64,000 bases of DNA from Methylosinus sporium (GCF_003113265.1 NZ_PUIV01000007.1:62001-126000); one strand, 5' to 3'; shown: positions 30,865-41,231, counted from the first letter of the stretch. The notes: generated from the letters alone by a model not told the origin. Translations and numbers: made by a program.

Positions 30865-31263
30865 TCAGAGCGCGGCGGGCGGACCGCGTGCGACAAAGCC
30901 GAGGCCCGTTACGCGCGGGCGTATCCTCGTTTCGCCGGGCCGGCGCGAGGAGGAGAGCATCGAATGCGGGTAGGAAAGGATGTGTGAGGAGGCTGCCTCG
31001 AGATATGCGGAGCTATGAGCCGAGCAGCCGAGCGCGCAACATTGGAGCGTTCGGCAATGTCGATCGTGAGGCGAGCCGCCGCCCATCTCGCTCGATTGGC
31101 AGAGCGAAGCGACGGAGAGAGTGGGTTCGGCGAAGGCCGAAGCGCCGAGATAGGGCAGGGATTGAAGGATGATGACGCAGAGCAGGAGCGCGAGGCTTCC
31201 CGAAATGCGGCGAGTCACGAATGATCGGCCGAACATCCACTGCATGAAAAGAGGATATAACAT
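30865..31263 (-). CDS. DUF2946-like small exported protein
   Basis: A protein of about 132 residues with an N-terminal hydrophobic segment (SGSLALLLCVIILQSLPYLG). Then comes a cysteine/histidine cluster (C in VASLCQSS, later DRHCRTLQCCALGC) and a C-terminal RGPP motif. This resembles the DUF2946 family, which occurs near metal-uptake and TonB genes, but the match is by eye. It lies upstream of the sigma factor on the same strand. Start uncertain: the ATG at 31263 is used, with Mets at 31245 and 31236 possible. Confidence 0.55.
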   Translation of the reverse strand: MLYPLFMQWMFGRSFVTRRISGSLALLLCVIILQSLPYLGASAFAEPTLSVASLCQSSEMGGGSPHDRHCRTLQCCALGCSAHSSAYLEAASSHILSYPHSMLSSSRRPGETRIRPRVTGLGFVARGPPAAL

Positions 31264-31391
31264 CGGCGCCACCCGTACGCAATCAATACGTGTGTTATGA
31301 TATTTACAAACTACAATCGAATTGCGTCGCCGCTGCGACAATTCCGCCGAAGCTGGCGCCGGCTCGATGAAAATGCGCAACGCGACGTGCG

Positions 31392-32768
31392 TCAGGCGGC
31401 GCGCCAGCGTCCGGAATCGGCGAGGAATTCGCCGATCGACTCCGCGACATAGGCGATATGCGCCTCTGTGAGGCCCGGATAGACGCCCACCCAGAAAGTG
31501 CGGCGCATGATGACATCGGTGGCGGAAAGCGCGCCGGCGACGCGATGCGGGCGGTGCTTCATATAAGGCTGGCGCAAGAGATTGCCGCCGAACAGCAGCC
31601 GCGAGCCGATGCGCCGCTCGGCGAGATGCTGCAGCAGCGCCTCGCGTCCAAAAGGCGCATTCTCACGCAGCGTCAGCGCGAAGCCGAACCAGGACGGATC
31701 GCTGCGCGGCGTCGCCTCGGGCAGCAGGAAAATATCCTCATAGGGGCGCAGCGCCTCTTTCAGCAGCGCGAAATTGCGCTTGCGCGCTTCGATGAAGCCC
31801 GGCAGCCGATCCATCTGCGCCAGCGCGACGGCGGCCTGCATATCGGTGATCTTCAGATTATAGCCGAGATGCTGATAGACATATTTGTGATCATAGCCGA
31901 AGGGCAGATCGCCCGATTGCCACTCATAGCGCTTCTTGCAAGTGTCGTCCTTGCCGGGCGCGCACCAGCAGTCGCGGCCCCAGTCCCGAAAAGATTCGAC
32001 GCTGCGGCGCAGCACGGAGCGCGAGGTGAACACCGCGCCGCCTTCGCCCATCGTAATGTGATGCGCCGGGTAGAAGCTGAGCGTGCCTATGTCGCCGAAT
32101 GTGCCGACCTGGCGCCCGTCATAGAGCGAGCCGAGCGCGTCGCAGCAATCCTCGACCAGCCACAGGCCATATTTTTCGGCGATGCGCGTCACCTCGGCGA
32201 GATCGAACGGATTGCCGAGCGTATGGGCGATCATTATGGCGCGCGTGCGCGGCGAGATCGCCGCCTCTATGAGATCGGCGCGGATATTATAGGTCGGTAT
32301 GTCGACATCCACGAACACCGGCGTCATCCCATTCTGCAAAATGGGATTGAGCGTCGTCGGAAAGCCGGCGGCGACGGTGATGACCTCGTCGCCGGGCTGA
32401 AGCGCGCGCTCCTTCAGCAGCGGCGAGGTCAGCGCGGTGAGCGCCAGAAGATTGGCCGAGGAGCCGGAATTGGCGGTCAACGCATGTCGGACGCCGATGA
32501 ACTCCTCCAGAGCCTTTTCGAAAGCCGCATTGAAGCGCCCGGTGGTGAGCCAGAAATCCAGCGCCGAATCGACGAGCGTCTGCATCTCGCTTGCGCCATA
32601 GACCTTGCCGGAGACCGGAACGGCGGAGGCGCCGGGACGAAACTCCGGCGTCGCATGGGCGATCTCGGCATAGCGGCCGACGAGCGCCAAAATCTGCTCG
32701 CGCAGCGCTTCTTTCTCATCCGCTGTGTCGGCGGCGGCGTGCGAGGCGGCGGCTGCGGGCGGGGTCAT
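31392..32768 (-). CDS. rfbH: CDP-4-keto-6-deoxyglucose 3-dehydrase (E1)
   Basis: RfbH/E1, a PMP-dependent, [2Fe-2S] enzyme removing the C3 hydroxyl in CDP-3,6-dideoxyhexose synthesis. It is 458 residues. In the DegT fold the usual PLP lysine is replaced by His in [14 protein letters not shown], the hallmark of this dehydrase. The iron-sulfur cysteines are in [19 protein letters not shown]. The ATG overlaps the rfbG stop (ATGA). Last gene of rfbF-rfbG-rfbH; it needs a flavin/iron-sulfur reductase partner that is not in the window. Confidence 0.96.
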   Translation of the reverse strand: MTPPAAAASHAAADTADEKEALREQILALVGRYAEIAHATPEFRPGASAVPVSGKVYGASEMQTLVDSALDFWLTTGRFNAAFEKALEEFIGVRHALTANSGSSANLLALTALTSPLLKERALQPGDEVITVAAGFPTTLNPILQNGMTPVFVDVDIPTYNIRADLIEAAISPRTRAIMIAHTLGNPFDLAEVTRIAEKYGLWLVEDCCDALGSLYDGRQVGTFGDIGTLSFYPAHHITMGEGGAVFTSRSVLRRSVESFRDWGRDCWCAPGKDDTCKKRYEWQSGDLPFGYDHKYVYQHLGYNLKITDMQAAVALAQMDRLPGFIEARKRNFALLKEALRPYEDIFLLPEATPRSDPSWFGFALTLRENAPFGREALLQHLAERRIGSRLLFGGNLLRQPYMKHRPHRVAGALSATDVIMRRTFWVGVYPGLTEAHIAYVAESIGEFLADSGRWRAA

Positions 32769-33877
32769 ATCATTGCTCCGGGCGTGCTCGCGCCGTGCTC
32801 GGCGGCGTCCATGCGTCTCTCATAGGCGTCGATCTGGGCGAGCGATGTGGTCGCCACATCCTCGCCGCAACGGCGGCGCGCGTCCCAATCGACGATCGCC
32901 TCCAGCGCCTCGAAGATCGACCATTGCGGGCGCCAGCCGAGCCGGCTGCGCGCCTTGGCGGAATCGAGCTTCAGCAAATGCGCCTCATGCGGCTCGTCGC
33001 CGCCGCTCTTCATCCAGCCGGCGCCGTCGCCATAGGCGCGGCAGAGCGCATCGGCGATCTCTCCCACTGTGCGCTCGCCGGCTGGATCGGGACCAAAATT
33101 CCAGGCTTCCGCGAAGGGTGCGCCATCGTTCCACAGGCGCTCGGCGAGCGTCAGATAGCCGGCGAGCGGCTCCAGCACATGCTGCCAGGGCCGTACCGCG
33201 CGCGGAAAGCGTATGGCTGCCGTCTCGCCGCGCTCCAGCGCGCGCAAAATATCGGGCACGAGCCGATCCGCCGCCCAATCGCCGCCGCCGATGACATTTC
33301 CGGCGCGGGCCGTGGCCAAAGCGGCGCCGCGTGTGGGGTGATCGGGCGTTGCGAAATAGGAATTGCGGAAGGAGGCGGCGACGAGCTCCGCGCAGCCTTT
33401 GCTGGCGCTATAGGGATCGAAGCCGCCCATCGCCTCGTTTTCGCGATAGGCCCAGGGCCATTCGCGATTCTCATAGCATTTGTCGCTGGTGACGATGACG
33501 ATGGCGCGCGCCGACGGCGCGCCGCGCAGCGCTTCGAGCAGATGCGCCGTGCCGAGGGCGTTGACCTCGAAGGTCTCGATCGGATTGGCGTAGGAGTAGC
33601 GCACGAGCGGCTGCGCCGCGAGATGGAAGACGATCTGCGGCTCGAACTCCCGCACGGCGCGCGCGAGCCGCTCGGCGTCGCGAATATCGCCGATGACGCT
33701 CTCCATCTTCTGGTCGAGGCGCGCCAGCGCGAAAAGGCTGGGCTCGGTCGGCGGCGCCAGCGCATAGCCCGCGATATTCGCGCCGAGGCGCGTGAGCCAT
33801 AAGGAGAGCCAGCCGCCCTTGAAGCCGGTGTGTCCGGTGACGAGGACGCGCTTGCCGGCCCAGAGGGAGGCGTTCAC
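32765..33877 (-). CDS. rfbG: CDP-glucose 4,6-dehydratase
   Basis: RfbG, an extended short-chain dehydrogenase making CDP-4-keto-6-deoxyglucose. It is 370 residues. The NAD motif [14 protein letters not shown] is specific to this branch; [20 protein letters not shown] and [13 protein letters not shown] follow. The start is the GTG at 33877, overlapping the rfbF stop as GTGA. Middle gene of the coupled rfbFGH operon. Confidence 0.95.
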   Translation of the reverse strand: MNASLWAGKRVLVTGHTGFKGGWLSLWLTRLGANIAGYALAPPTEPSLFALARLDQKMESVIGDIRDAERLARAVREFEPQIVFHLAAQPLVRYSYANPIETFEVNALGTAHLLEALRGAPSARAIVIVTSDKCYENREWPWAYRENEAMGGFDPYSASKGCAELVAASFRNSYFATPDHPTRGAALATARAGNVIGGGDWAADRLVPDILRALERGETAAIRFPRAVRPWQHVLEPLAGYLTLAERLWNDGAPFAEAWNFGPDPAGERTVGEIADALCRAYGDGAGWMKSGGDEPHEAHLLKLDSAKARSRLGWRPQWSIFEALEAIVDWDARRRCGEDVATTSLAQIDAYERRMDAAEHGASTPGAMI

Positions 33878-34647
33878 GCCCAGACCTTCCAGGGCGCTTC
33901 GCCGCCGCTCCACAATTGCTCGAGGAAACGCTTGTCGCGCAGCGTGTCCATGCATTGCCAGAAGCCGTCGTGGCGATAGGCGCGCAGCTGCCCGTCGGCG
34001 GCGATGCGGGTCAGCGGCTGCTGCTCGAGCGCGGTCGAATCGCCGTCGATATAATCGAGCGCCTTCTTCCACATCACGAAGAAGCCGCCGTTGATCCAGC
34101 CGCCGTCGCCGCGCGGCTTTTCATCGAAAGAGCGAATGTCGTCGCCATCCATGGTGACGGCGCCGAAGCGGCCGGGCGGACGCACGACCGTCATGGTCGC
34201 GAGCCGGCCATGGGCGAGGTGATAGTCGATCTCGCCCGCTATATCGATATCGGCGACGCCATCGCCATAGGTGAGGCAGAAGGGCTCGTTGTCCGGCAGA
34301 TAATCGGCGATGCGCTTCAGGCGCCCGCCGGTCATCGTCTCTATGCCCGTGTCGACCAGCGTGATCCGCCAGGGCTCGGCCATCTTGTTGTGGACGATGG
34401 TCTTGTTCTCGGCGAGGTCGAAGGTGACGTCGCTCATATGCAGGAAGTAGTTGGTGAAATAATCCTTGATGAAATAGCCTCTATAGCCGAGGCAGACGAT
34501 GAACTCGTTGACCCCGTGCTGCGAGTAGATTTTCATTATGTGCCACAGGATCGGCTTGCCGCCGATCTCGATCATGGGCTTGGGGCGATTGTCGGTCTCC
34601 TCGCTGAGGCGCGTGCCGAGACCGCCTGCGAATATTACGGCCTTCAC
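33874..34647 (-). CDS. rfbF: Glucose-1-phosphate cytidylyltransferase
   Basis: RfbF, forming CDP-glucose from CTP and glucose-1-phosphate. It is 257 residues, exactly the family length. Motifs: VKAVIFAGGLGTRLSEE, RPKPMIEIGGKPILWHIMK, YGDGVADIDI and GGFFVM. The start is the GTG at 34647 with GGAG seven bases before it. First gene of the CDP-3,6-dideoxyhexose operon. Confidence 0.96.
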   Translation of the reverse strand: MKAVIFAGGLGTRLSEETDNRPKPMIEIGGKPILWHIMKIYSQHGVNEFIVCLGYRGYFIKDYFTNYFLHMSDVTFDLAENKTIVHNKMAEPWRITLVDTGIETMTGGRLKRIADYLPDNEPFCLTYGDGVADIDIAGEIDYHLAHGRLATMTVVRPPGRFGAVTMDGDDIRSFDEKPRGDGGWINGGFFVMWKKALDYIDGDSTALEQQPLTRIAADGQLRAYRHDGFWQCMDTLRDKRFLEQLWSGGEAPWKVWA

Positions 34648-34883
34648 GCGCGGTCTCCTCGAGAATGCGAGGGCGCTCCTCGGCGAATCGGGACGCGCCA
34701 CTCACGCAGTCTAGCCTCGCGCCTTGCGCGAGCCTGTCGCGCGAATGGCGCGCCGCAGCGCGGGAGGCGTCAGGGTTAATCGCCCCTTAACCCCGCCTGC
34801 CTACCCTCGGCCGTCACGTCAGCCGATGAGCCCCTGAGGGCGCTTCGCTGTTTTTTCGATCGTCGCGAGTGGGCTCATTCGTC

Positions 34884-37412
34884 ATGATGCGCAGCAACGC
34901 ATTCCGCCACGTCTCCGAGCCGGTGCGCGAGTTCACGGCGCGGCGAGCGGCGGAGCTCGCCGGCGTGGCGCTGATAGCGGCGTCTTTCGCGGCGGCTCTG
35001 GCGCTCGTCTCCTGGTCGGCGCGCGATCCCTCCTTCAATCATGCGACCACCGGGCGGGTGCGCAATCTGCTCGGCCCCGGCGGCGCTGTCGCCGCAGATA
35101 TATTGATGCAGCTGCTCGGCCTCGCGGCGATCGCGGCGATATTGCCGATCGCCGCGCAGGGCCTGCGGCTCGTCACCCAGCGCGCGCTGCATCGGCCGCT
35201 GCTGCGCTTCGGCTTGTGGATCATCGGCGCGCTCGCGGCCGCCGCCGTCGTCTCGCTTCTACCCGTCACCGACCGCTGGCCGTTGCCCACCGGGCTCGGC
35301 GGCGTGCTCGGCGACGCTGTGCTGGCGCTGCCGCGCCGCTTTTTCGGCGATTCGGCGGCGGCCATGGCGCTGGTCGCGCTCATCGGCGCCGGAACCGCCA
35401 TTCTCGCCCTCACCGGCGCCGCCGGCTTCGGCTTCGAGGCGTCCGCCGGCGCGCATTCGGATGACGATCCCATCGAGCGCCGCGGCCATGACGAAGAGGA
35501 TGACGAGCCCGGCGTCGCCATCGTCTCGCTCGGCGCGCTCATCCATGCGGGGCTGACGATCAAGACGGCGGTCGCGCTTCGCTTCGCCGCTCTGCTCGCG
35601 CGCCGCAACAAGCCGGCCGAGGTCGAGGAGCATTCCGGTCCGCCGCTGCTCTCGGCGCGGCGCGAGCCGGTTTTCGACGCTTTCTCTTTCGTCCCGCCGC
35701 CGGCGCCCGCGCGCGCCGCCGCTCCGGCCGCCGCGCCGCGCGAAGAAGACTATGACGAGCCGCCGCCGGCCTCCGCCCGCGTGATGGAGCCCGCCGGCCC
35801 GCTGAAGCAGGGCAAGCGGGTGATGCGCGAGCGCCAGCCCTCTCTCTTCGAGAGCCGCAACGAATCTCTGCGCTACGAGCTGCCGCCGCTGCTGCTGCTG
35901 AGCGAGCCGAAGAAGCAGGCGGCGGCCGCCAAAATCTCGCAGGACGCGCTCGAGCAGAACGCGCGCCTGCTGGAGGGCGTGCTCGAGGATTTCGGCGTCA
36001 AGGGCGAGATCATCAATGTGCGTCCCGGCCCGGTGGTGACGCTCTATGAGCTGGAGCCCGCGCCGGGGATCAAATCGTCTCGCGTGATCGGCCTCGCCGA
36101 CGATATCGCGCGCTCCATGTCGGCGGTCTCGGCGCGCGTCGCCGTGGTCTCCGGCCGCAACGCCATCGGCATAGAGCTGCCCAACCATCGCCGCGAGACG
36201 GTTTTCCTGCGTGAGCTTCTCGCCTGCGAGGATTTCGAGAAGACCAAGCATCGCCTGGCCATAGCGCTCGGCAAGACGATCGGCGGCGAGCCGGTCATCG
36301 TCGATCTCGCGAGAATGCCGCATCTGCTCGTCGCCGGCACCACCGGCTCCGGCAAATCGGTCGCCATCAACACCATGATTTTGTCGCTGCTCTACCGGAT
36401 GAAGCCGGAAGAGTGCCGCCTCATCATGGTCGATCCGAAAATGCTCGAGCTCTCGGTCTATGACAACATCCCCCATCTGCTGACGCCCGTCGTCACCGAC
36501 CCCAAAAAGGCGGTGGTGGCCCTCAAATGGGCGGTGCGCGAGATGGAGGACCGCTACAAGAAAATGTCCAAGCTCGGCGTGCGCAATATCGAGGGCTTCA
36601 ACCAGCGCGTCGTCGAGGCGCAGGCCAAGGGCGAGGTCATCACCCGCACCGTGCAGACCGGCTTCGATCGCGAGACCGGCGAGGCGATTTTCGAGCGCGA
36701 GGAGATGGAGCTGCATCCTCTTCCCTTCATCGTCGTCATCGTCGACGAGATGGCGGATCTGATGCTCGTCGCCGGCAAGGATATCGAAGGCGCGATTCAG
36801 CGCCTCGCGCAAATGGCGCGCGCGGCCGGCATTCATCTCATAATGGCGACGCAGCGTCCCTCGGTCGATGTCATCACCGGCACGATCAAGGCCAATTTCC
36901 CGACGCGCATCTCCTTCCAGGTGACGTCCAAGATCGACAGCCGCACCATTCTGGGCGAGCAGGGCGCCGAGCAGCTCTTGGGGCAGGGCGACATGCTCTA
37001 TATGGCCGGCGGCGGCCGCATCTCGCGCGTGCACGGGCCTTTCGTCTCGGACAATGAGGTCGAGAAGATCGTCGCGCACTTGAAGACGCAAGGTCAGCCG
37101 CAATATCTCGACGCCATCACCACGGAGGACGAGCCTTCCGAGGAGGCGGCGGAGAGCGCCGCGCCGGGCTCCATGGATGCGGAGGAGGGCGCCGATCTCT
37201 ACGACCGCGCCGTGGCGATCGTGCTGCGCGACCGCAAATGCTCGACGAGCTACATTCAGCGGCGTTTGTCGATCGGCTACAATAAGGCCGCGTCGCTGGT
37301 GGAGCAGATGGAGCGCGAAGGCGTGGTGGGCCAGGCCAATCACGCCGGCAAGCGCGAGATTCTGGTGGGCGGCGGGATCGACCGCGGGGCGTTCGATATT
37401 GACGCTGCGTGA
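34884..37412 (+). CDS. ftsK: DNA translocase FtsK
   Basis: FtsK, the septal DNA pump that completes chromosome segregation. It is about 842 residues. Four TM helices lie in residues 20-190. A Pro/Ala-rich linker to about 320 is much shorter than in E. coli. The motor domain follows, with Walker [13 protein letters not shown], Walker [14 protein letters not shown] and [10 protein letters not shown]. The C-terminal gamma winged helix ([38 protein letters not shown]) reads KOPS DNA. The ATG at 34884 or 34887 is likeliest; a GTG at 34869 is also open. Confidence 0.96.
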   Translation: MMRSNAFRHVSEPVREFTARRAAELAGVALIAASFAAALALVSWSARDPSFNHATTGRVRNLLGPGGAVAADILMQLLGLAAIAAILPIAAQGLRLVTQRALHRPLLRFGLWIIGALAAAAVVSLLPVTDRWPLPTGLGGVLGDAVLALPRRFFGDSAAAMALVALIGAGTAILALTGAAGFGFEASAGAHSDDDPIERRGHDEEDDEPGVAIVSLGALIHAGLTIKTAVALRFAALLARRNKPAEVEEHSGPPLLSARREPVFDAFSFVPPPAPARAAAPAAAPREEDYDEPPPASARVMEPAGPLKQGKRVMRERQPSLFESRNESLRYELPPLLLLSEPKKQAAAAKISQDALEQNARLLEGVLEDFGVKGEIINVRPGPVVTLYELEPAPGIKSSRVIGLADDIARSMSAVSARVAVVSGRNAIGIELPNHRRETVFLRELLACEDFEKTKHRLAIALGKTIGGEPVIVDLARMPHLLVAGTTGSGKSVAINTMILSLLYRMKPEECRLIMVDPKMLELSVYDNIPHLLTPVVTDPKKAVVALKWAVREMEDRYKKMSKLGVRNIEGFNQRVVEAQAKGEVITRTVQTGFDRETGEAIFEREEMELHPLPFIVVIVDEMADLMLVAGKDIEGAIQRLAQMARAAGIHLIMATQRPSVDVITGTIKANFPTRISFQVTSKIDSRTILGEQGAEQLLGQGDMLYMAGGGRISRVHGPFVSDNEVEKIVAHLKTQGQPQYLDAITTEDEPSEEAAESAAPGSMDAEEGADLYDRAVAIVLRDRKCSTSYIQRRLSIGYNKAASLVEQMEREGVVGQANHAGKREILVGGGIDRGAFDIDAA

Positions 37413-37797
37413 GGGGGACTCGCGACGCGTCTAAAAAGGAGGGCGCATCCCCTTCTCCCACTTGTGGGTGGCCCGACCATAGGGCGTCCGCGAGGACGCC
37501 CGTCGCAAACAACGGGCTTTGGTCGGGTCGGATGAGGGTCCCGCGGCTTTGGGCGCGGCCTTGCGAAGCGACGTCGGTCGGTCTTGCCAAGCGGCAGGGA
37601 CCCTCATCCGACCCCGCTTCGCAGGGCCACTTCTCCCGCGCGCGGGAGAAGGGACGAGAGTCGGACGGTCGACCGACGTCAGGGCGACGCAATCGTGCTC
37701 CGCGTATATGATCCAACATTAGCCATATCGCCGTCCTAGTGAGGACGGCGGACGGCTCCCGATCAGCCGCGCCGAATCGTCCGGAGCACCAATTCCT
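37413..37797. other. Intergenic region ftsK-lolA with a large REP-like inverted repeat
   Basis: A 385-base stretch without a supported gene; the frames open through it are repeat-derived. It is dominated by the inverted element at 37449-37653. The last 100 bases before lolA hold no clear promoter. Confidence 0.6.
37449..37653. repeat. REP-like inverted element
   Basis: GGGTCGGATGAGGGTCCC (37525-37542) and its exact reverse complement (37597-37614) face each other across 54 bases. Outside them are CCTTCTCCC and GGGAGAAGG arms with ends rich in short hairpins, such as CCCGCGCGCGGG. This layout (CCCTCATCCGACC next to CTTCTCCC) is a dispersed intergenic element type of Rhizobiales. Confidence 0.7.
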
Positions 37798-38688
37798 GTG
37801 AAATCGCCTCTCGCCGCCGCGCTGGTTCTCGCCCTTCTCGCCGCTTCCGGCGCTCAGGCCGTGGAGCCAAAGAAAAAGCCGCATCCGGCGCCAGCCGCCA
37901 AGGCTCAGGCGGGAAATCCGGCGGCCAAGGGCAAGCCGGCCGCCGACGCCAAAGCGAAGCCTAAGCCTGCCGATTCCAAAACGGCGCAGGCCAAGCCGGC
38001 CGATCCGAAAGCCGCCGCGCCCGCCGCCAAGCCGCCGGCCGCGGCCCCGGCGCCCGCGGTTCCGGACCCCGCCAAAGCGGCTGTGGGAGCCGCCGTCGTG
38101 GGCGGAGCGGCGGCCGTCGCGGTCGCGGCCCAGCCGCCGGCGCCGCTCACCCGTGACGAGGCGATCAAGCGCGCCGAGGCCTCGCTCAACTCCTCTCCCG
38201 TCATGACGGCCGATTTCGTGCAGATCGGCGGAGACGGCCGCCGGGCCGAGGGCAAGCTCTATGTGCATAAGGTCGGGCGCATGCGCTTCGAATATGCGCA
38301 GCCGGCCACGATGGAGGTCGTCTCCGACGGCGTGCAGGTCGCCGTGCGCGACCGCAAGCTCAATACGCAGGACCTTTATTTCATCAATCAGACGCCGCTG
38401 AAATTCCTTCTCAACGAGAAGGTCGATCTGCAAAAGGACGTGAAGCTCGTCGATGTCGTGATCGACGACGCCGGCGCCTCCATCTCCATAGAGGACAAGG
38501 CGACCTTCGGAGGCACGTCGAAAATCAAGCTCATCTTCGATTCCAAGACCTTCGACTTGAAGCAGTGGCAGGTCTCCGACCCGCAGGGCTATGAGACCTT
38601 GGTGTCGCTGTTCAACATCGACCGCAGCAGCGCGCCGGACGCCAATCTGTTCAAAATCGACAAGGGCTCGCTGCTCGATTTTCGTTGA
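37798..38688 (+). CDS. lolA: Outer-membrane lipoprotein carrier LolA-like protein
   Basis: A periplasmic lipoprotein chaperone of the LolA family, 296 residues. The signal peptide is MKSPLAAALVLALLAASGA, followed by an unusual Lys/Pro/Ala-rich linker to about residue 115. The LolA half-barrel begins near SLNSSPVMTADFVQIGGDGR and continues with GKLYVHKVGRMRFEYAQP, LNTQDLYFINQTPLKFLL and FDLKQWQVSDPQGYET. The start is the GTG at 37798; GGAG lies rather far upstream. Following ftsK is the standard location for lolA. Confidence 0.93.
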   Translation: MKSPLAAALVLALLAASGAQAVEPKKKPHPAPAAKAQAGNPAAKGKPAADAKAKPKPADSKTAQAKPADPKAAAPAAKPPAAAPAPAVPDPAKAAVGAAVVGGAAAVAVAAQPPAPLTRDEAIKRAEASLNSSPVMTADFVQIGGDGRRAEGKLYVHKVGRMRFEYAQPATMEVVSDGVQVAVRDRKLNTQDLYFINQTPLKFLLNEKVDLQKDVKLVDVVIDDAGASISIEDKATFGGTSKIKLIFDSKTFDLKQWQVSDPQGYETLVSLFNIDRSSAPDANLFKIDKGSLLDFR

Positions 38689-38722
38689 GCAGGCGAGCCC
38701 TCGTGTCGATGCGAGCCTGCGC

Positions 38723-39778
38723 TCACGCGGCTTTCAGCGACGCCATATCGATGACGAAGCGATATTTTACGTCGCTCTTCACCATGCGCGCATAGGCGGT
38801 CTCGATCTCCTGCATGGCGATCGTCTCAATATCGGCGACAATGCCCTTCTCGGCGCAGAAATCGAGCATCTCCTGCGTCTCCTTTATGCCGCCGATCAGC
38901 GAGCCGGCGATCTGCCGCCGCTTGAAGATCAGCCCGCCCGCCGATGGCGAGGGATGCGGCGTCTCCGGCACGCCCACCAGAGTCAGCACGCCGTCGCGCT
39001 TCAGCAGAGTCACATAGGCGTCGAGATCGTGAGAGACGGCGACTGTGTCGAGGATGAAGTCGAGGCTGCCCGCGCGCGCCGCCATGGCTTCCGCATCCTT
39101 GGAGACGACGACCTCATCGGCGCCGAGCGCGAGAGCGGCCTCGCGCTTCGACGGCGAGGTGGTGAAGGCGACGACATGCGCGCCGAGCGCATGGGCGAGC
39201 TTCACGCCCATATGGCCGAGCCCGCCAATGCCGACGACGCCCACTTTCTTGCCCGGCCCGACGCCCCAATGTTTGAGCGGCGACCATGTGGTGATTCCGG
39301 CGCAGAGCAGCGGCGCAACGGCGGCGAGCTGCGCCTCCTCGTGACGAATGGCGAGCACGAAATGCTCGTCGACGACGATCGCCGTCGAATAGCCGCCGTA
39401 AGTGTTCTCGCCGGAGCCGTCGAGCGCGCCGTTGTAGGTGGCGACAAAGCCATGCTCGCAATATTGCTCGAGCCCGTCGTCGCAGGAGAGGCAGCGGCGG
39501 CAGCTGTCGACCATGCAGCCGACGGCGGCGAGATCGCCGGCTTTGAAGCTCGTCACCTCCGCGCCGACGGCGGTCACGCGGCCGACGATCTCATGGCCCG
39601 GCACGCAAGGGTAACGCGTGCCCGGCCATTCGCTGCGCGCCGTGTGCAGATCGGAATGGCAGACGCCGCAAAAGAGAATGTCGATCGCGACATCCTTCGG
39701 CCCCGGCGCGCGGCGCTCGATGGAGAAGGGCGCAAACGGCGCGGTGGCGGATCGGACCGCATAGGCCTTGGTGGGCAT
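38723..39778 (-). CDS. Zinc-dependent NAD(P) alcohol dehydrogenase
   Basis: A 351-residue medium-chain dehydrogenase of the CAD/YahK branch. Catalytic zinc ligands: CGVCHSDLH, PGHEIVG and a later Cys. The structural zinc cysteines are in DSCRRCLSCDDGLEQYC. The nucleotide fold is VGVVGIGGLGHMGVKLAHALG. Members reduce aldehydes with NADPH; the natural substrate is unknown. Convergent with lolA. Confidence 0.95.
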   Translation of the reverse strand: MPTKAYAVRSATAPFAPFSIERRAPGPKDVAIDILFCGVCHSDLHTARSEWPGTRYPCVPGHEIVGRVTAVGAEVTSFKAGDLAAVGCMVDSCRRCLSCDDGLEQYCEHGFVATYNGALDGSGENTYGGYSTAIVVDEHFVLAIRHEEAQLAAVAPLLCAGITTWSPLKHWGVGPGKKVGVVGIGGLGHMGVKLAHALGAHVVAFTTSPSKREAALALGADEVVVSKDAEAMAARAGSLDFILDTVAVSHDLDAYVTLLKRDGVLTLVGVPETPHPSPSAGGLIFKRRQIAGSLIGGIKETQEMLDFCAEKGIVADIETIAMQEIETAYARMVKSDVKYRFVIDMASLKAA

Positions 39779-39888
39779 GGGTGGGCCTCGGGTTTATTCG
39801 AAGGGGGATGTGGGGGCTCGCCTCGGGCGGAGGCGGTTTTCAATAGCATGTTTCGGCGATGGGGTCGAAGATGCGGAAGGCCGTTCCC

Positions 39889-39940
39889 GTCGCCCTCACG
39901 CTGAGGAGGCGGCGAAGCCGCCGTCTCGAAGCGCGAGGGC
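39889..39940 (+). repeat. Palindromic repeat, family A, copy 2
   Basis: Starts CGCCCTCACGCTGAGGAGG, centre GGCGGCGAAGCCGCC, ends GTCTCGAAGCGCGAGGGC. It lies exactly where the N-terminal part of the higA-like gene is missing. Confidence 0.75.
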
Positions 39941-40095
39941 ATCACGGGCTCACGCCGGAAATGGCGCTGCGGCTCGAGCAGGCTTTCGGCGGATCGGCCG
40001 ACGCCTGGATGCGGATGCAGATCGCCTATGATCTCGCGCGAGCGCGGGCGCGGGCGAGCGTTGCCATTGCTAGACTCGCGCCGAAGGTGGCGTAA
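39941..40095 (+). pseudogene. Truncated HigA-type antitoxin
   Basis: The reading frame ending at 40095 encodes GLTPEMALRLEQAFGGSADA and then WMRMQIAYDLARAR, the C-terminal half of a HigA-family XRE antitoxin (helices after the recognition helix). The N-terminal half, including the first helices of the HTH, is absent, and the family A palindrome abuts the break. No HigB toxin gene is nearby. The frame is open upstream through the palindrome (from about 39859), but those residues are repeat-encoded. Most likely a decayed toxin-antitoxin remnant. Confidence 0.7.
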
Positions 40096-40111
40096 TCTCG
40101 CCTGCAGCCGC

Positions 40112-41095
40112 TCACCCCCACAGCTCCCTCTCCGGCGGATACACCAGCGACCCCTCGTACCGCAGCCCCGGCTCGCGGTCCTTCGCCAGCAGCAGCGGTC
40201 CGTCGAGATCGACGAACTCCGCCCCTTGCGCGATGATCAGCGCCGGGGCCATGGCCAGCGAGGTGCCGACCATGCAGCCGGCCATGATCGAGAAGCCGAG
40301 CCGTCTTGCCTCGGCGGCGAGCGCCAGCGCCTCGGTGAGGCCGCCGGTCTTGTCCAGCTTTATGTTCACCGCGTCATAGCGCCCGACCAGAGCCGCGAGC
40401 CCGATGCGGTCGTGCGCGCTCTCATCGGCGCAGATCGGCACGGGGCGGGGGAGGCGCGTGAGCGCTTCATCGGCGTCCGCCGGCAGCGGCTGCTCGATCA
40501 GCTTCACGCCGGCCTTGGCGCAGGCTTCGCTATTGGCTGCGAAATTTTCCTGCGTCCACGCCTCGTTGGCGTCCACGATCAGCGCCGAATCGCTCGCGCC
40601 GGCGCGCACCGCCGCAATGCGCTCGGCGTCGCCATCGCCCGCGAGCTTCACCTTCAGCAGGGGCCGATGCGCGGCCTTGGCCGCAGCCTCGCGCATTTCC
40701 TCCGGCGTTCCGACCGAGATCGTATAGGCGGTGACGAGCGGCTCCATGCGCAGGAGGCCGGCGAGCCGATAGACGGAAACGCCGGTGCGCTTCGCCTCCA
40801 GATCCCAGAGCGCGCAATCGGCGGCGTTGCGGGCCGCGCCCGGCGGCAGCAGGGCGGCGAGCGCGTTGCGATCGGCGCCGGCCTCGAGGAGATCGCGCAC
40901 GCTCTCCAGCTGATCGACGACGCTCTCCACGCTCTCGCCATAGCGGGCGTAGGGCACGCATTCGCCGCGGCCGATGGCGTCGCCGTCGGCGAGCCGCGCC
41001 ACGACGACGACGGCCTCGGTCTTGGCGCCGCGCGAGATGACGAATCGCCCGGCGATGGGGAAACGTTCGACGGAAATGGTCAGTTGGACGCCCAT
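40112..41095 (-). CDS. Dipeptide epimerase / N-acyl amino-acid racemase (enolase superfamily)
   Basis: A 327-residue muconate-lactonizing-subgroup enzyme related to L-Ala-D/L-Glu epimerase (YcjG) and DgcA. Catalytic lysines: LLKVKLAG and, at the far end of the barrel, NIKLDKTGG. The metal ligands are in LIVDANEAW, LIEQPLP and ICADES. It probably recycles murein dipeptides or racemises N-acetyl glutamate; the ligand loop does not settle which. The ATG at 41095 is chosen. Divergent from mlaE. Confidence 0.92.
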   Translation of the reverse strand: MGVQLTISVERFPIAGRFVISRGAKTEAVVVVARLADGDAIGRGECVPYARYGESVESVVDQLESVRDLLEAGADRNALAALLPPGAARNAADCALWDLEAKRTGVSVYRLAGLLRMEPLVTAYTISVGTPEEMREAAAKAAHRPLLKVKLAGDGDAERIAAVRAGASDSALIVDANEAWTQENFAANSEACAKAGVKLIEQPLPADADEALTRLPRPVPICADESAHDRIGLAALVGRYDAVNIKLDKTGGLTEALALAAEARRLGFSIMAGCMVGTSLAMAPALIIAQGAEFVDLDGPLLLAKDREPGLRYEGSLVYPPERELWG

Positions 41096-41231
41096 AGCGA
41101 TTTTTCCAGTTGAAACAGAGAGCCTGCGCGCGCCGCGGCCAGGCTCGCGCTCGACTCTGGCTGCGGCGGAAGTTAAGACGCTGCGGGGCGCGGAGAAAGG
41201 GAGCCGCCGGCCCATAGGGCCGAAAATAGGC

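Noticed and set aside
35259-37343. Long minus-strand frame opposite ftsK
   Set aside because: It is rich in Arg/Asp/His/Ala, has no domain pattern, and mirrors ftsK codons in a GC-rich genome. ftsK motifs are clear on the other strand.
37409-37722. Plus-strand frames after ftsK
   Set aside because: They lie inside the REP-like inverted element and encode only repeat-derived sequence.
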